Assembly: GCA_037892935.1 (NCBI GenBank)
Contig: JAYXKI010000012.1
Coordinates: 868,001-932,000, forward strand
From: Phlebopus portentosus
Taxonomy: Eukaryota > Basidiomycota > Agaricomycetes > Boletales > Boletinellaceae
Direction: 5' to 3'
DNA: 64,000 bases
Positions within the stretch are counted from its first letter, which is position 1; every line of letters starts with the position of its first letter. Shown here one piece after another: positions 44,172-55,003 of this stretch. The notes below the pieces were generated by a model, which was given only the letters and a program-made list of their open reading frames with translations, searched no databases and was not told where the DNA came from. The translations under genes and the position numbers were made by a program.

Positions 44172-45519
44172 GCCCTCTTCACCTCTTCTTTGTTTTGTTT
44201 GGAGGCTGTTATTTGAAAGGATCTTCTCCCATATTTATATTTAACTCAGTCTTCTTATGCAGGTATGTTGACCCCATTTGTGGCTATTTGTATATAAAGA
44301 GCTTGCTGTGTTAGGTCACTACATAATAGCTCCATTTTCCTTACCTTGTAATACATGTACAGTAGGAGTCACTGTGTCATGCTCCTCTCGTCTCCTATCA
44401 TAAGTATTCTGTTCTTCTATATGAAATCTGCCTCTGTATTTTTCCTGTATGTTAGCACATGTATAGATCAGATTGTATTCTTTGGTAGTGATGATGCATA
44501 GTAGTGATGGTTCAAGTTCTGCCTGCTTTCATTTGATCAAGAGTTTGCTGTAAGTCAAAATTGTTTTTTTGTAGATAGTGGGCTTGTCTGTGTGAGCTGT
44601 GTACTGAGTGATAATGAACAGAACAAATTATAACTAACTGATCTGTTGCTGAGGCTTCTTGGTCTGCTCTGGCTCAAGATACAAAGATGAATTTAAAGAC
44701 ATTGATGGACTTGATTTCAAAGGCTGCTGTATATTCTCTTCAGTGTCGATTGGATGGGATAGGTAGTGAAGGGTGGGTACTGACCTGTTGGTAATTGAAA
44801 CTTGCACAGACTCTAATATTCCCATCAAAAAATGATTGTAGCAGAAATGGTCAGGTTTTTCTGTCGAAGTACATGAGTTATGATGGGTAAAAGGGTAAGA
44901 GGGAGAGAAATCTGTATGTAGGCATGCTGGAGGACTGCCTTTCTCTATGAAGGACACCTCATTTAGCCACAAAACTCATACATAGATACCACCCATCCTT
45001 GCATGAATTTATCTGCTTGAATCATATTTTTATGAGCAGTATGTTGTGAGCTACGATTTTTTCACTGTCTGAGGGAGGGGGTTGAGGTACTGACTTGATG
45101 AGGTTGTCTTTCTTGTATTGCCACTTACACACCACATTGTTTGGAAAATTTTACACCTGTAGAAGTGCATTTTCGAGTGCTTTTTTTACGTTATAATAGT
45201 ATGTCTTAATATGCAATATTGAGTGAGCAATTGGCCGTTTTGTTCATTTTTGCTTTTTGAGGGCATGACACTAGTGAAAAATCATGTGATTTTGGCTTTT
45301 CTCATTACTTTTGCAAACAGCTGTAAGTCCTTCTCCTTGTTTTCTGGTCTGTCCGTGCGTCCCCAGTAAGCCTATAAATCACGTGCCGAAGATCAGATCT
45401 ATCTCAGGGTGGATCTCGGCGATTTCCCTTTGACCAGTAAGCTATATAGCTAGTTCTTTCGTTCTAGCTCGGCAGTACGAGTTTCAAACTGTGACAGTCC
45501 GTTCACCAACAACCCTGAT
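44172..45519. other. AT-rich stretch without supported gene
   Basis: The first bases continue the sequence interrupted by E3 (GGCGGAATTAT then GCCCTC). The rest is AT-rich with several short TATA-like motifs. The longest frames are short and show no recognisable features. The last 150 bases before 45520 may hold the promoter of the membrane-protein gene (TATATAGC near 45442). Confidence 0.4.
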
Positions 45520-46787
45520 ATGTCGAACATCGATATCTATTGGGAGGCGCTTGCCGGCACCCATTTTCCTCCCAAGCCAAGCTTTAATGACGAAACCTGT
45601 CAACACCCAGTGGTCTGAGCATTCCGTCTACTTGGAGATTGGATTTGATCTGATTTATGCTTTCGTAGGCAAACCCAGACATAATTGGTCTTGGCGTGCG
45701 CATATCGTTCTACGCACAAACACTAATTTGTGGTCAGTCAAAAATCAAGCGCGGTTTCATGTACTAATGGCGAAATGATGTGGGCAGCCCTGCATACTCA
45801 GCAGAGATCAAGCGTACACGTCTCTGGACGCTCGTTTTGTCCACGATTGTGTACACTGGGATAGCTCTTCTCCTAGGATTCAAAGTCCATCCACAATTGA
45901 GCCTTAATGACGCTGTCGTCATTATGTACCTTTTATCGTTGTCCTGGACAACTGTATATCTTACAACACCAAGGTTTTGGCATCTCAGGAGGCGAATGCT
46001 GCTCTTTGAGACCGTCTTTTTCGGCCACACTATTCTCCTTTGCGGATGTGAACTGGCGATACTTGCGCATGCAAGATCCTTTGGTTCGCTGCCGGCCTGT
46101 AACTCGAGTGCAATTATGGTTCTCTTCAAGGAATTCCGGGTAGTACATACCGGGCAGGTAGTCGGGATCATTCTCCTCACCGTGCAATTGGTACTTTTTC
46201 TCTTGATTACGTTTTATGACTATGGAATGTTCGAACGCCGAAATGGAATTATCGGGCTCATATCTCGCATGTTCAAGCGAGAGAGAGGAGAAGGAGAAGG
46301 CATTGAGATGGTAACCCGTGATATGACTCAGTTTGCTGATAGGCCTGTCGTAATCCGACGAGGAAGTCGCCACGCTCCGGAGACTGAGTCACAAGCCGCA
46401 AGACCAGAACAAGTCGCGAATATTGTCACTATGATCGTCGTTTGGTTGGTTCTAGTCATAAATACCGAGTTCACCATCCTCAAAAACCATTTCACGAATA
46501 TGGGACAGTTCGCTTGGGGAGTAGGGCAGATCTTGGCCATGGCTCTTCTCATTGTCCCAGTATACAATCTAACAAAAACCCTTGCAGAAAGGTACCGGAT
46601 CAGCCATTCGCATCCTTCTCTGGTCGGGGTAATGCCTGGCTCGTTGCGTCCTGACTTGAACGGAACAGATGATCGGCAAGAGCAGCACTTGGGGGCTGAC
46701 CAACAGGAGCAAGGCTTTGGGGATGATCGACTGGAGCAACAATTGCCTGGAGGTGGTCGACAGGAGCCACAATCTCCTGGGAGATGA
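45520..46787 (+). CDS. Fungal multi-pass membrane protein, copy 1
   Basis: Three exons: 45520-45612, 45669-45732, 45802-46787 (GT-AG introns of 56 and 69 nt, branch-like TACTAATG at about 45751). The 380-residue product begins MSNIDIYWEALAGTHF, and the exon junction reads CQHPV-ANPDIIGLGVRISF. I remember such a motif from a large family of unnamed agaricomycete membrane proteins. About seven hydrophobic segments follow, for example LSLNDAVVIMYLLSLSWTTV, FFGHTILLCGCELAILA, VVGIILLTVQLVLFLLI and IVTMIVVWLVLVINTEF. A basic cytoplasmic loop and a Gln/Gly-rich tail follow. No catalytic motif is seen. The stop at 46785 follows an indel relative to copy 2, and homologous tail sequence stays open until 47630. 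Confidence 0.7.
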
Positions 46788-47630
46788 TCAAGCAAATTCT
46801 CCGTCATCGGCTTCCCACGAAGGGTAGCGCTAGACCCATGTCAGCCCTGTACTACAGAGCCTGTCGAACCCGTCGAATCACCTCATCTAACACCGCTTCC
46901 TGGATTGCAAATACTAGATGGACAATCACCACGCACTTGCGGTACGGTTGAGGCTCTTGATCAAGGTACGACGGAAGTTACAGCCTATGGCCGGTCAGAG
47001 GAGATTGCTGCACATCACAAAATGCAGGAGCCCTGCTTATTAGCAACGGACGACCAAACCGAAAGTAAACGGTTTAACTGGCCACGCAAAGCAGCTCAGG
47101 ACGTGATTCGAGATTCCGCATCGGACGAGAACGTGACAGACAGATTTCCTGGACGGGCGTCGAATCGTCTGCCCACTGAGCCTTGTCGCTCTGGTCCTTC
47201 CCGATGTACACCCGACTCGTCATTACTTGTTCCTTTCGAGGAGAGGGCTCCAAATGTGGCAGGCGACGGTGTGGAAGAGGACCAAATGAAGTCGGAAGAA
47301 CAGGTTCCCCGGCGTGACAACGAAGGGGACGCACGGTCTATTCGGGATACACAGGATGAAGATACGAGGGATGATCCGCCCAGACCAATCATTGATCCTT
47401 CGAATACACCGGCCAATCAAACACATTGCCCCCCGAGACTAATCGAACCAACTGATTGGCTGCCGCGCGAACTGGAGGAACACCAAGCTCCAATTAGTCA
47501 AGAGACATTGGCCCACTCGGAGGTGAATGAAACGGTGCAGCAAATAAGACTGATGCCTTCTTCACCCTGTTCCGATACATGTTCGCCAAGGTCGTCCACG
47601 ACTACCTTCTTCACTGCACCTGAAGAATGA
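46788..47630 (+). pseudogene. Tail of membrane protein copy 1, after the stop
   Basis: In frame with the preceding exon, one TGA later. CQPCTTEPVEPVESPHLTPL matches CQHSTKEPVKAVGLHHLTAP of copy 2, so this was once the cytoplasmic tail. The hydrophilic, Pro/Glu/Arg-rich frame stays open to 47630 (ending TTFFTAPEE). Later parts match decayed sequence behind copy 2 (about 49.96-50.30 kb). A missed intron that skips the stop would make it part of a roughly 660-residue protein. Confidence 0.5.
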
Positions 47631-48336
47631 TAAGTATGTCCACGGACCTAACCGCTTGAAGTAAAAATATCAGAGGAGACTGAAGACACCGATACTGAGT
47701 AGGAGAGCACACTGCTTGGAATGCGACGGGCCGTTCTTTATAACTAAGGATCGGCTGAAATATAATTTTGATGGGAGTACAAAAGCGAGGAAGACCAGAC
47801 GGCGGTCCCGGTACTCAGGTTTCCGTACCGGTCGTTGACCAGCCAGTTGGAGGATCCGGAATCACTTGCGCGGCCCGGGGTAGAAGACGTTGTGGACGCC
47901 TGCGGGAGCGTGCCCAAACGAGCCGATCGTCTGGGTGATACCATGGATGGCTTGGTGTGGAGAACAACCAAAAGCCACGACGGTCAACCATTTTTGACGA
48001 TGGTCTCCGGCGCGATTCCTCTGATTATTACGAAGAAAGTCAGACACGTAGCAGGCTAAGGTGGCATCGAGACGAAACTACAGCTTAAGCTGTTTGTTTG
48101 AAACATTGATATTGGCAGCAATGGTAGCGTCATTACATAATTTGAAAATCTGAGAGTGGATCGGGTTAGGGTTTATGAATGCACGTGTCTCAAGTTTCGT
48201 GCTTCTCTCGACGACGGAAAAGAAGCTCGTCAACGTACTGAACCACTGGATATCTGGATACCATTCTCTATCAGTTCTGGACTGTACATTTCTCCAAAGA
48301 CATAAAGCTCGCCGTATTTGAAACGAAACAACATAG
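47631..48336. other. Spacer between the tandem copies
   Basis: An open frame on the plus strand (47835-48059, MTSQLEDPESLARPGVEDVV) is hydrophilic and unrecognised. No intron structure supports it. The part from about 48250 resembles the 5' region of copy 1. Confidence 0.35.
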
Positions 48337-49777
48337 ATGTATTTGCTATTAGAATCAGAGTGTCGGTCGCCAGAGGTATGAGCACATCCACTTCCACCCC
48401 GGATAAATGATTTTGGTCTGATCTATGCTTCCCCAGGCAAATCGCGACATCGTTGGTCTCGGTGTGCGCATCTCGTTCTACACGCAAACGTTCATCTACG
48501 GTCAGTAAAGAAACAAGTGCGATTTTAAACATTTTATGACTGTGTCCTGGGCAGCTCTTTTAGTGATGTTCGGGCCGACGTTCGAAAACATCATCTCAGC
48601 ACTCTGGACTTGCCTGCTGTACGGCATCTCTTATGCCCTAATTGCGCTTATCCTGGGCTTCAAGGGCCATCCGGAACTGACGTTGAATGACGCGGTTGTA
48701 ATCATGTACCTTCTGTCACTGTCCTGGACAACTGCCTACCTTGCAACCCCGTGGTTTTGGCATCTCGGGAGGCGAATGCCTCTTTTTGAGATCGTCTTCT
48801 TCGGCCACACTATTCTCCTCTTATTATGTCGCCTAGCAATACTCATTTCCGCGAAATCCTTTGGTTCACTGCCGGAGTGCAACTCGAGTGCAGTAATGGT
48901 CCTCTTCAAGGAATTCCACGTATTACGTACGGGTCAGGTAGTCGGGATCATCCTTCTCATCATGCAGCTGGTGGCATTTCTCTCGATCACGTTGTATGAC
49001 TATGGAATCTGCGAGCGCCGGAATCGAATTTTTGGGTCCGCATCTCAGATGTTTAGGCGAGCGAGGAGGAGAGAGGATGGTAATATGGGAATGCGTGATA
49101 CAGCTCAGCAGAGACTCGCAGACAGGCCTCTCGTAATCCGACAAAGAGGCAGGAACGCTCCGCACGCTGGAGGGCAAGCCAGTAGATCCGAGTGGATCGC
49201 GAATATTTCCGCTGTAGTCATCGTTTGGTCGATTCTCGTCATGAATACTGAGCTAACTATTACACGGAACTATTCCGTGGGTATGCGACAGTTCGTTTGG
49301 GGCCCAGGACAGATCTCGGCGATGGCCCTTCTGGTTGTTCCTGTAACTAGTCTTGCTAAAGTCATTGCCGTGAGATACCGAGTCGACTGGTTGCGCTATC
49401 TTCTGGTGGTAGAGGAAATACCTCATCCATTGCGTCCTCACGCGAATGGCATGGATGATCGCCAGGAGCAGGGCTTGGTGTCCCATACTACGGAGCAAGA
49501 ATCATTTGAAGGCGACGAAGCAAATATTCAGTCATCAGCTTTTCACTCGGACGCAATGACTGGCCAACAGGCGGAGCGTGATGGAACAGAGGTGCTTGAG
49601 AGAATGGAAGTAACACTTCCTTTATCGTCTTCCGACACGAATGGAATGATACGCGAACCTGCATGTCAACACTCTACGAAAGAGCCTGTCAAAGCAGTTG
49701 GATTACATCATCTGACAGCGCCTTCTGGATCGCAGAGACTCCATGAACAGGAGATGCAACAACCGTCGTATTCTTAG
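48337..49777 (+). CDS. Fungal multi-pass membrane protein, copy 2
   Basis: Three exons: 48337-48375, 48437-48500, 48555-49777 (introns 61 and 54 nt, at the same positions as in copy 1), giving 441 residues. The junction reads ECRSPE-ANRDIVGLGVRISF. Hydrophobic segments include ISALWTCLLYGISYALIALI, LNDAVVIMYLLSLSWTTAYL, IVFFGHTILLLLCRLAILI, VVGIILLIMQLVAFLSITLY and WIANISAVVIVWSILVM. A basic loop (RRARRREDG) and a hydrophilic tail follow. The first exon is weaker than in copy 1, so the true start may lie further upstream. The stop TAG at 49775 overlaps a MITE insertion point, but the same TAG would exist without the MITE. Probably a plasma or internal membrane protein; function unknown. Confidence 0.7.
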
Positions 49778-49952
49778 GCTGTGTTCGGTACTAGCCGCAG
49801 TCTCTTAGTCACGAACCTGCAAAAAAAGATGGTTTTGGCCAAGTCGTAGCTCTTGGCTGTCACTTTCCTGCCATCTTTACCTGCATGACTGCCTGTTACC
49901 AGGGCCAAGAGCCGCGTGGACTCCAAGGCCGCGACTAGCACCGAACGCAGCC
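49777..49952 (+). mobile_element. 176-bp MITE with TTA duplication
   Basis: Ends GGCTGTGTTCGGTACTAG and CTAGCACCGAACGCAGCC are inverted repeats of about 23 bp with few mismatches. TTA is duplicated at 49774-49776 and 49953-49955. A TTA target and GGCTG termini suggest a PIF/Harbinger-type relative. It is inserted at the end of membrane-protein copy 2 and is absent at the matching place behind copy 1. Confidence 0.85.
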
Positions 49953-49955
49953 TTA

Positions 49956-50360
49956 GGTTACGGCTGAGACATGATCAACGTGGAAATTCCAACCCGTGGC
50001 TAGTAGGAAGAAGTTGCTGCACATCATATGCGGAATCCCTCTTTGGCACCAGATTACCGAACTGAAAGCAAGGGGTTGCACTCGTCACGCAGAGGATCTC
50101 GGAATAAGTTACAAGAGTCCTCGAGATCAGCTAAAAGCAGAAAAGGGAAATGGCAGACGAATTCTGTGGACAGGAATGGCTCGCCATACTGTCGAGATGT
50201 GTGTAACTGCCGCTGCAGCTGCCATCCTAGATGCACCTGCCTCGTCATTACTTGCTGCCCTACCTGCGAGCGGGGGCGAATACGGCAGGCGATAGTGTGG
50301 AAGAGGAGCCGAAAGGACCGGCTGGACCGGCTTTCTTATGGAATTATCTACAAATAGTAC
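49956..50360 (+). pseudogene. Decayed tail region behind copy 2
   Basis: Similar to the tail of copy 1: TTGCTGCACATCA, then PDYRTESKGLHSSRR matching DDQTESKRFNWPRK. Frames are broken. It marks the far end of the duplicated unit. Confidence 0.5.
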
Positions 50361-51138
50361 GTCCAGACCTGCTGGATGGGTCTTGCAACGAATTCGCTGG
50401 CTGGAGTTCGGAGGGGGCTGAGTTCAGGACACGTGACATATACCCGCGAACTATATATACATGTATAGATAGAATGGATTAGCCTGAATGGGAGTGTCGG
50501 CGACAAAGTTGGAAAGTTTAGGTCACGTGGTAAGCGCCAAACCTCAGGATGGAACCACGGTTGCTTTTGGGTCTCAGTCTCGCCGAACATGTGGACGGCA
50601 TGATTGACGGCTTTCCTTCCCCTGAGCGCCGAACGGGGATGATGGAAGCACGGAACCATGGAAAATGCTTCTTGGACGTTGAACACCGATCGTGAATGTG
50701 AGTGAAGGTGGAAAGAACTAGGTCACGTGACTGACGCCAAGTCTCTCGGGACCGGGAGTTAGATGGGCTCGAATGTTTACATCTAACTGGTCGATCGACG
50801 TGATATATGTTGCTCGGCAAGTGACCATATATGTTCTGATCGACGTTGCGAGCTGAACGAGGTTTTCTAATAGACTTCATTCATTTCTACGTTGAGCTTG
50901 CTTGATCTACTGCACCCTACTATCGTTCTTTGCATCCTCATTATACCGTCAATCATCCTAAATTTGCTTCACATTTCCGGACCGACAACTCCAAGGTGAG
51001 ATACATGCATCTTTTCGATAGCTGCACCTGACACGAGACTTAGTACTGCTTAGCATTATCCAGTCCGTACACGAGTCCTTTGCATTTTTCTACGTCTCTA
51101 CGTCGTATTGACAACTACTCGCGCCTGTTATCTCTCAG
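50361..51138. other. Intergenic region with CACGTG motifs
   Basis: CACGTG occurs near 50431, 50523 and 50734, two of them in similar contexts (GGTCACGTG followed by GCGCCAA/ACGCCAA). Such palindromes bind bHLH factors in fungi, but no gene is clearly linked to them here. No supported coding region. Confidence 0.35.
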
Positions 51139-51279
51139 ATGGATGACGAAGCCAGCTTCTACGGCTACGGCCGTTTCTGCAGCATGTTCTTTGAAGCCAT
51201 TGGCCATACAATGGCCTGGTTTTTTCATATCTTCGACAGATCTTCTGCTCGGCGTCAAGAAAGCACGGAGATGGTATGA
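51139..51279 (+). CDS. Possible small ORF, 46 residues
   Basis: Starts directly after a CTCTCAG acceptor-like sequence: MDDEASFYGYGRFCSMFFEA, then IGHTMAWFFHIFDRSSARRQ and a short end. The middle is aromatic and hydrophobic and could be one membrane helix, followed by a basic tail. No homologue is known to me. It could be a last exon, a small gene or chance. Confidence 0.22.
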   Translation: MDDEASFYGYGRFCSMFFEAIGHTMAWFFHIFDRSSARRQESTEMV

Positions 51280-51667
51280 AGGGATGCTTTAAAGGTGATA
51301 TTTTTTCCTGGATTTGCCGTCCGATTCTGACACAAAAGCTTTCAGGCGATGTGATTCTGTATACGGACATGCTATAGACATGACAATTGCTTAGTATCAA
51401 ATATTACTGAAGACCTAGCTTGTATCGATTTTCTGTGCTTTTAACCACCTTTCCTTATTGCTGCACGTGACTCCAGAGATTAATCTTGCCTATTCTTATC
51501 TCGAATAGAAGTACTACATAGTCCTAAATCCTTCTACCACATTTGATGCGCCTTGATTTATGCAATAGCAATGCACAACTACCAATTCTCGATCGAAATG
51601 TTCCGTTTTTGGAAGGTGATCGGCGCGTGCTTCAACCTACTCACACACGCGCTTCTGCTATGCATTA

Positions 51668-51797
51668 CACCTGGGGCAAAACCCTTTTTCCGAGCCTCAA
51701 AAACTTGATCCGGAACTGGAATCCAGCCAATCAGAGGCGAGCTTTCCAATTCTGTTTCCTATTTAAGCGGCTCAGAAACAGAATTCTGCCCGCTGTG
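51668..51797 (+). mobile_element. 130-bp MITE, copy 2 (TSD TTA)
   Basis: CACCTGGGGC to GCCCGCTGTG, flanked by TTA on both sides (51665-51667 and 51798-51800). Exactly as long as the copies at 17982 and 56998, and over 95 percent like the latter by eye. Confidence 0.88.
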
Positions 51798-51799
51798 TT

Positions 51800-52019
51800 A
51801 ATGTCTGTTGGCTTTTAATATTCTGAAGAATCAATGGGGAATTTTAGGAATTTCGTGGCCTTTTCTTCTTATGATTTGCGTTGAAGAATAAGGCAGAATA
51901 AATTTATGATAAGGATAAGCAAAACGTTACTGGCGTACATCTAAGAGTGCCGTTCTTCCTCAAGAGACTCGTCGAGATTATCAATCTATGGGCCTTTGTC
52001 GTGTATTCCCCTTTCCGGA
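51800..52019. other. No feature seen
   Basis: AT-rich sequence between the MITE and the TPR-like pseudogene. Confidence 0.3.
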
Positions 52020-53950
52020 GAGTTCTACTTGAAGTCAACAATGTCCTTCTCCTTGCGTAGGTAGGACAGCACACACCGCATCTCCGTCATAGGGCCACCC
52101 GACGCCGACACGTTCGCTTTGAATCCGCTGCTTGACGTACGCGAGAGGCCTGTGAGCTGACGGACTCCGGGCGCTGGTGAGGTGGGCCATTATGTGCCGC
52201 GAGGTCCTTGCAACATGACTCTTGCTCAAGGAAGGTACGAGGAGGAGCGTAGAACGACAGTGCTTACCGAGCTCTGAGATCCACGATCTCCTTGTAGAAG
52301 ACTTCTCGCTGCTGGTTCCAATTATTTTCCGATGCAGTCGACTTGGCCTGAGCAGTCGCAGCCTGGATCATCTTCTCATGTAACGAGACCCACACCTTTC
52401 TGAGCTCCTTGAGACAGTCCACGACCTTGAGCGACCCGGTATGAGCGACGGTTTTGCGAGAATACTCCTCTTCGGCAGTCTTATATAGTGGGTAAGTCCA
52501 GCCCTACCCCTGAAATCTTAGGAAGACCTGCCTTGGCCCGTTCCGTCTGTTCCGGCACCTTGTTCTCAGGAGACGCCCGATCACTGAGAGAGCTCCTCTC
52601 GGCATTGGCGATACCAACAAATGTCTTCCAGCATCTTCTTGTCCTGAGTGCATGATCACATACTCTTCGAGCGGCCGTTGAAGCTCACCGCTCTTCTCGG
52701 CAAGTCGAGCGATATCATCCTGCAGAGAAGACATTTTTCTCCTCAAGCCCCTTCCGTTCACCTTAAAAATAATGAATATACATATATGATGCAGAGGGCA
52801 AATGAGCTTCCCGTACCTCAACTTTAGTGATCTGGGCCTCGACCGATACCCTATACCCGTCATGCGCGGCGGGCAGTGCTTGAAAAGCAGTTTCACTGGC
52901 TTGACTAATTTCCTGGAATTGCTGCACATGGCGAGATCACCTCCGGCAGACTTGGGTGCAGCTCTGCGTCATGCCGTGGAAGACAGTGATCAGCGAACAC
53001 TAATAAATACGGTCAAGCTCACCGAGGCTCGGCAAGTTCAGCCTTGAAGTCCTGCTCCGAGCCGTCTTCGTCAGTTGATTGTGATATGGCACCAGTCGTG
53101 ATAGTGTTCGAGGACGTACCTCGCTCATAAACGGTAATCTTTCTCGATTCATTTGTGCCTACTTGACAAGCTCATCGGCCCGTTCTCGTAAGTGAGTGCG
53201 TTCGACTTATATCGGCCTTCATGAGAGGTTATCGGGCCTTCGACGAATACTCCGCGTGCCATGATGGATAGTAACGTAGAAGACATCTTCAGAACGCTGT
53301 GATTGTTTCGTGCACCTCGCGGATAACCTATTCTGATCGTCCTCCATTCGTGCCTTGTACTTCTGTTCAGAATTTTCCATTCTTGCCGAAATCTCGCGGA
53401 CCTAACCCAATAGAGCCATGTTCGTTTACTGTCAACTAATCTGTAAACCTTCATCTGAAGGCAGCGGCGCGTCCTGTAATCGATCCAGTTCCTTGAGGAG
53501 ACCTTTGATTTGCGAGTATCGTCAAGCTGCCAGCTCTATAGAACGTTCTCTCGCTTCAGGTTCTCTTCGTCATTCTTCGCGTTTTGAAGCTTTACCAGAG
53601 AAACGCCGCTGTTTGTGAGTGCTCGAGAGACCTGAGTCGCAAACTGGACTTGCTGTAGGTCGCTCGATCTCTTGCTTCCCGATAACTGGGACCCAAATTG
53701 AAATTAATGCCAGTGATCAATGTAAAAAGGGAGTCAACATACTTCTTCTTCAAATGCAGCAATAACTCCAGCAAGAGTACGAATACCATTTCTTGACCAA
53801 TTCGCATTGCATCCTAACGTATTCAGAGTAAACCTCGGTGAACTTCTCCTGCATGCTGCTGATCGTTGAAATGATTATACATATTAGAACTGAACAAGCT
53901 AGGCAAATCTCCAGGACCGATGCATAGTCATAGAGCCAATACAATGCATG
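52020..53950 (-). pseudogene. TPR/Mlp1 nucleoporin fragment, minus-strand copy
   Basis: Broken coiled-coil frames on the minus strand follow the order of fungal TPR (Mlp1), the filament protein of the nuclear-pore basket. They read VREISARMENSEQKYKARME, HLRERADELVK, RITVYERGTSSNT, DEDGSEQDFKAELAE, HVQQFQEISQASE, SSLQDDIARLAEKSGELQRP, EEEYSRKTVAHTGSLKVVD, NNWNQQREVFYKEIVDLRAR and ESVSSQASRVRQAADS. Intron positions are still visible. Only a middle part of TPR (several hundred of about 2000 residues) is present, with frequent frameshifts. A second decayed copy lies in inverted orientation at 57.85-61.3 kb; neither is the functional gene. Confidence 0.75.
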
Positions 53951-54157
53951 AATCCCATTTACTTATCATAGTGAAAGATCAAGTCAACGGGGTAGCTACA
54001 AGGTAAAATGAATCCAACGAGAGACCATAGTAGAATCAGAGAAAGCGGAAAGACGTTATTTCGCCCCCCACCGATCATACTTCCTGCCATCGGAAAACGT
54101 AGAAGGGATGGTCAGAAGAGATTGAGTATTGCACGTCTGCAACGAACCTTCCACAAA

Positions 54158-55003
54158 CTAATCAGGAATCGCGTGGGGATTTTTCATGAGCTTGTACGCA
54201 AAATGTAGTGCCAATTGTGCAGTCGCCGGATTGTCAACTCGGGGCAGATTGTCCACTTGGTCAATAGCCGCTATCCAGTCGTGATCCTCGCCTCTGTCGA
54301 CCTCCAGGGGAAACGCGATGTTATGGACCGCTTCGTTTCCAAGTTCTCGCAGTTGATCGACGTCAATACAGACAGCTTGGAAATATTTGCCGTTTGAGAG
54401 AAGCACTCTGGCAAAAACCACACGGTCGAGCACCCATTTCTTTCTTTCTCGCGTGAAACCCTTGGCGTGTTTGTTATAGACCCTCCTCGCAAAATTGACC
54501 CATTCTACGGAGAACCGCTCCCGAGTTTTCTTCCTCTCCGCCTCCTCCTCCTCCTCCCTCTTCTCCCTCTCCCTCTTCTCCTTCTCCCTCTCCTCCTTGT
54601 CCCTCTCCTCCTTGCCCTTCTTCTTATGGAAAGGAAGCTTCGCCAGCCTCGACGCCGCCGACGTCGACGTCAGCGTCGGTGTCTGTGACCGCATCGGATG
54701 CCCATACAAATCCTCCTTGAGAAGATCCATAAATTGCCACATTGCTAGCCGCCAATAATCGAACTGATCCGGTTGGAACGTGCGTTTACTTTTTCTGTCC
54801 CTAGGCTTGTCCTTACCCTTCTGGCGGTTGTTAGACTCTGCCGCGACGCTCGTAGCTATCATGTCCACACCATACCGAGCAAGCTTATTATCCCAAAATT
54901 CCGTCCATTCCTCGGGTCCTATTCTGCCACGCCTATTGAAGTGTCGAAAGTACCGAGCATGATGCTGCTCCGTAGGCACAACCCGCGACTCAGCGTCCGG
55001 CAT
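54158..55003 (-). CDS. Unknown basic/coiled-coil protein, 281 residues
   Basis: One open frame starting MPDAESRVVPTEQHHARYF. A Tyr/Trp-rich segment (DYWRLAMWQFMDLLKEDLYG) is followed by a long charged helix of Lys/Glu/Arg repeats (about residues 130-165). The C-terminal part (FARVLLSNGKYFQAVCIDVD, then ELGNEAVHNIAFPLEVDRGE) looks globular. The start overlaps the end of the preceding frame by 14 bases, and the frames differ by one. Either both form one protein through a missed intron or frameshift, or they are separate genes. No family is recognised. The gene lies between two inverted TPR pseudogenes, so it may have arrived with that duplication. Confidence 0.5.
   Translation of the reverse strand: MPDAESRVVPTEQHHARYFRHFNRRGRIGPEEWTEFWDNKLARYGVDMIATSVAAESNNRQKGKDKPRDRKSKRTFQPDQFDYWRLAMWQFMDLLKEDLYGHPMRSQTPTLTSTSAASRLAKLPFHKKKGKEERDKEEREKEKREREKREEEEEAERKKTRERFSVEWVNFARRVYNKHAKGFTRERKKWVLDRVVFARVLLSNGKYFQAVCIDVDQLRELGNEAVHNIAFPLEVDRGEDHDWIAAIDQVDNLPRVDNPATAQLALHFAYKLMKNPHAIPD

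Noticed and set aside
49775..49777. MITE insertion as the cause of the copy 2 stop codon
   Set aside because: Removing the MITE and one TTA leaves the same TAG in frame.
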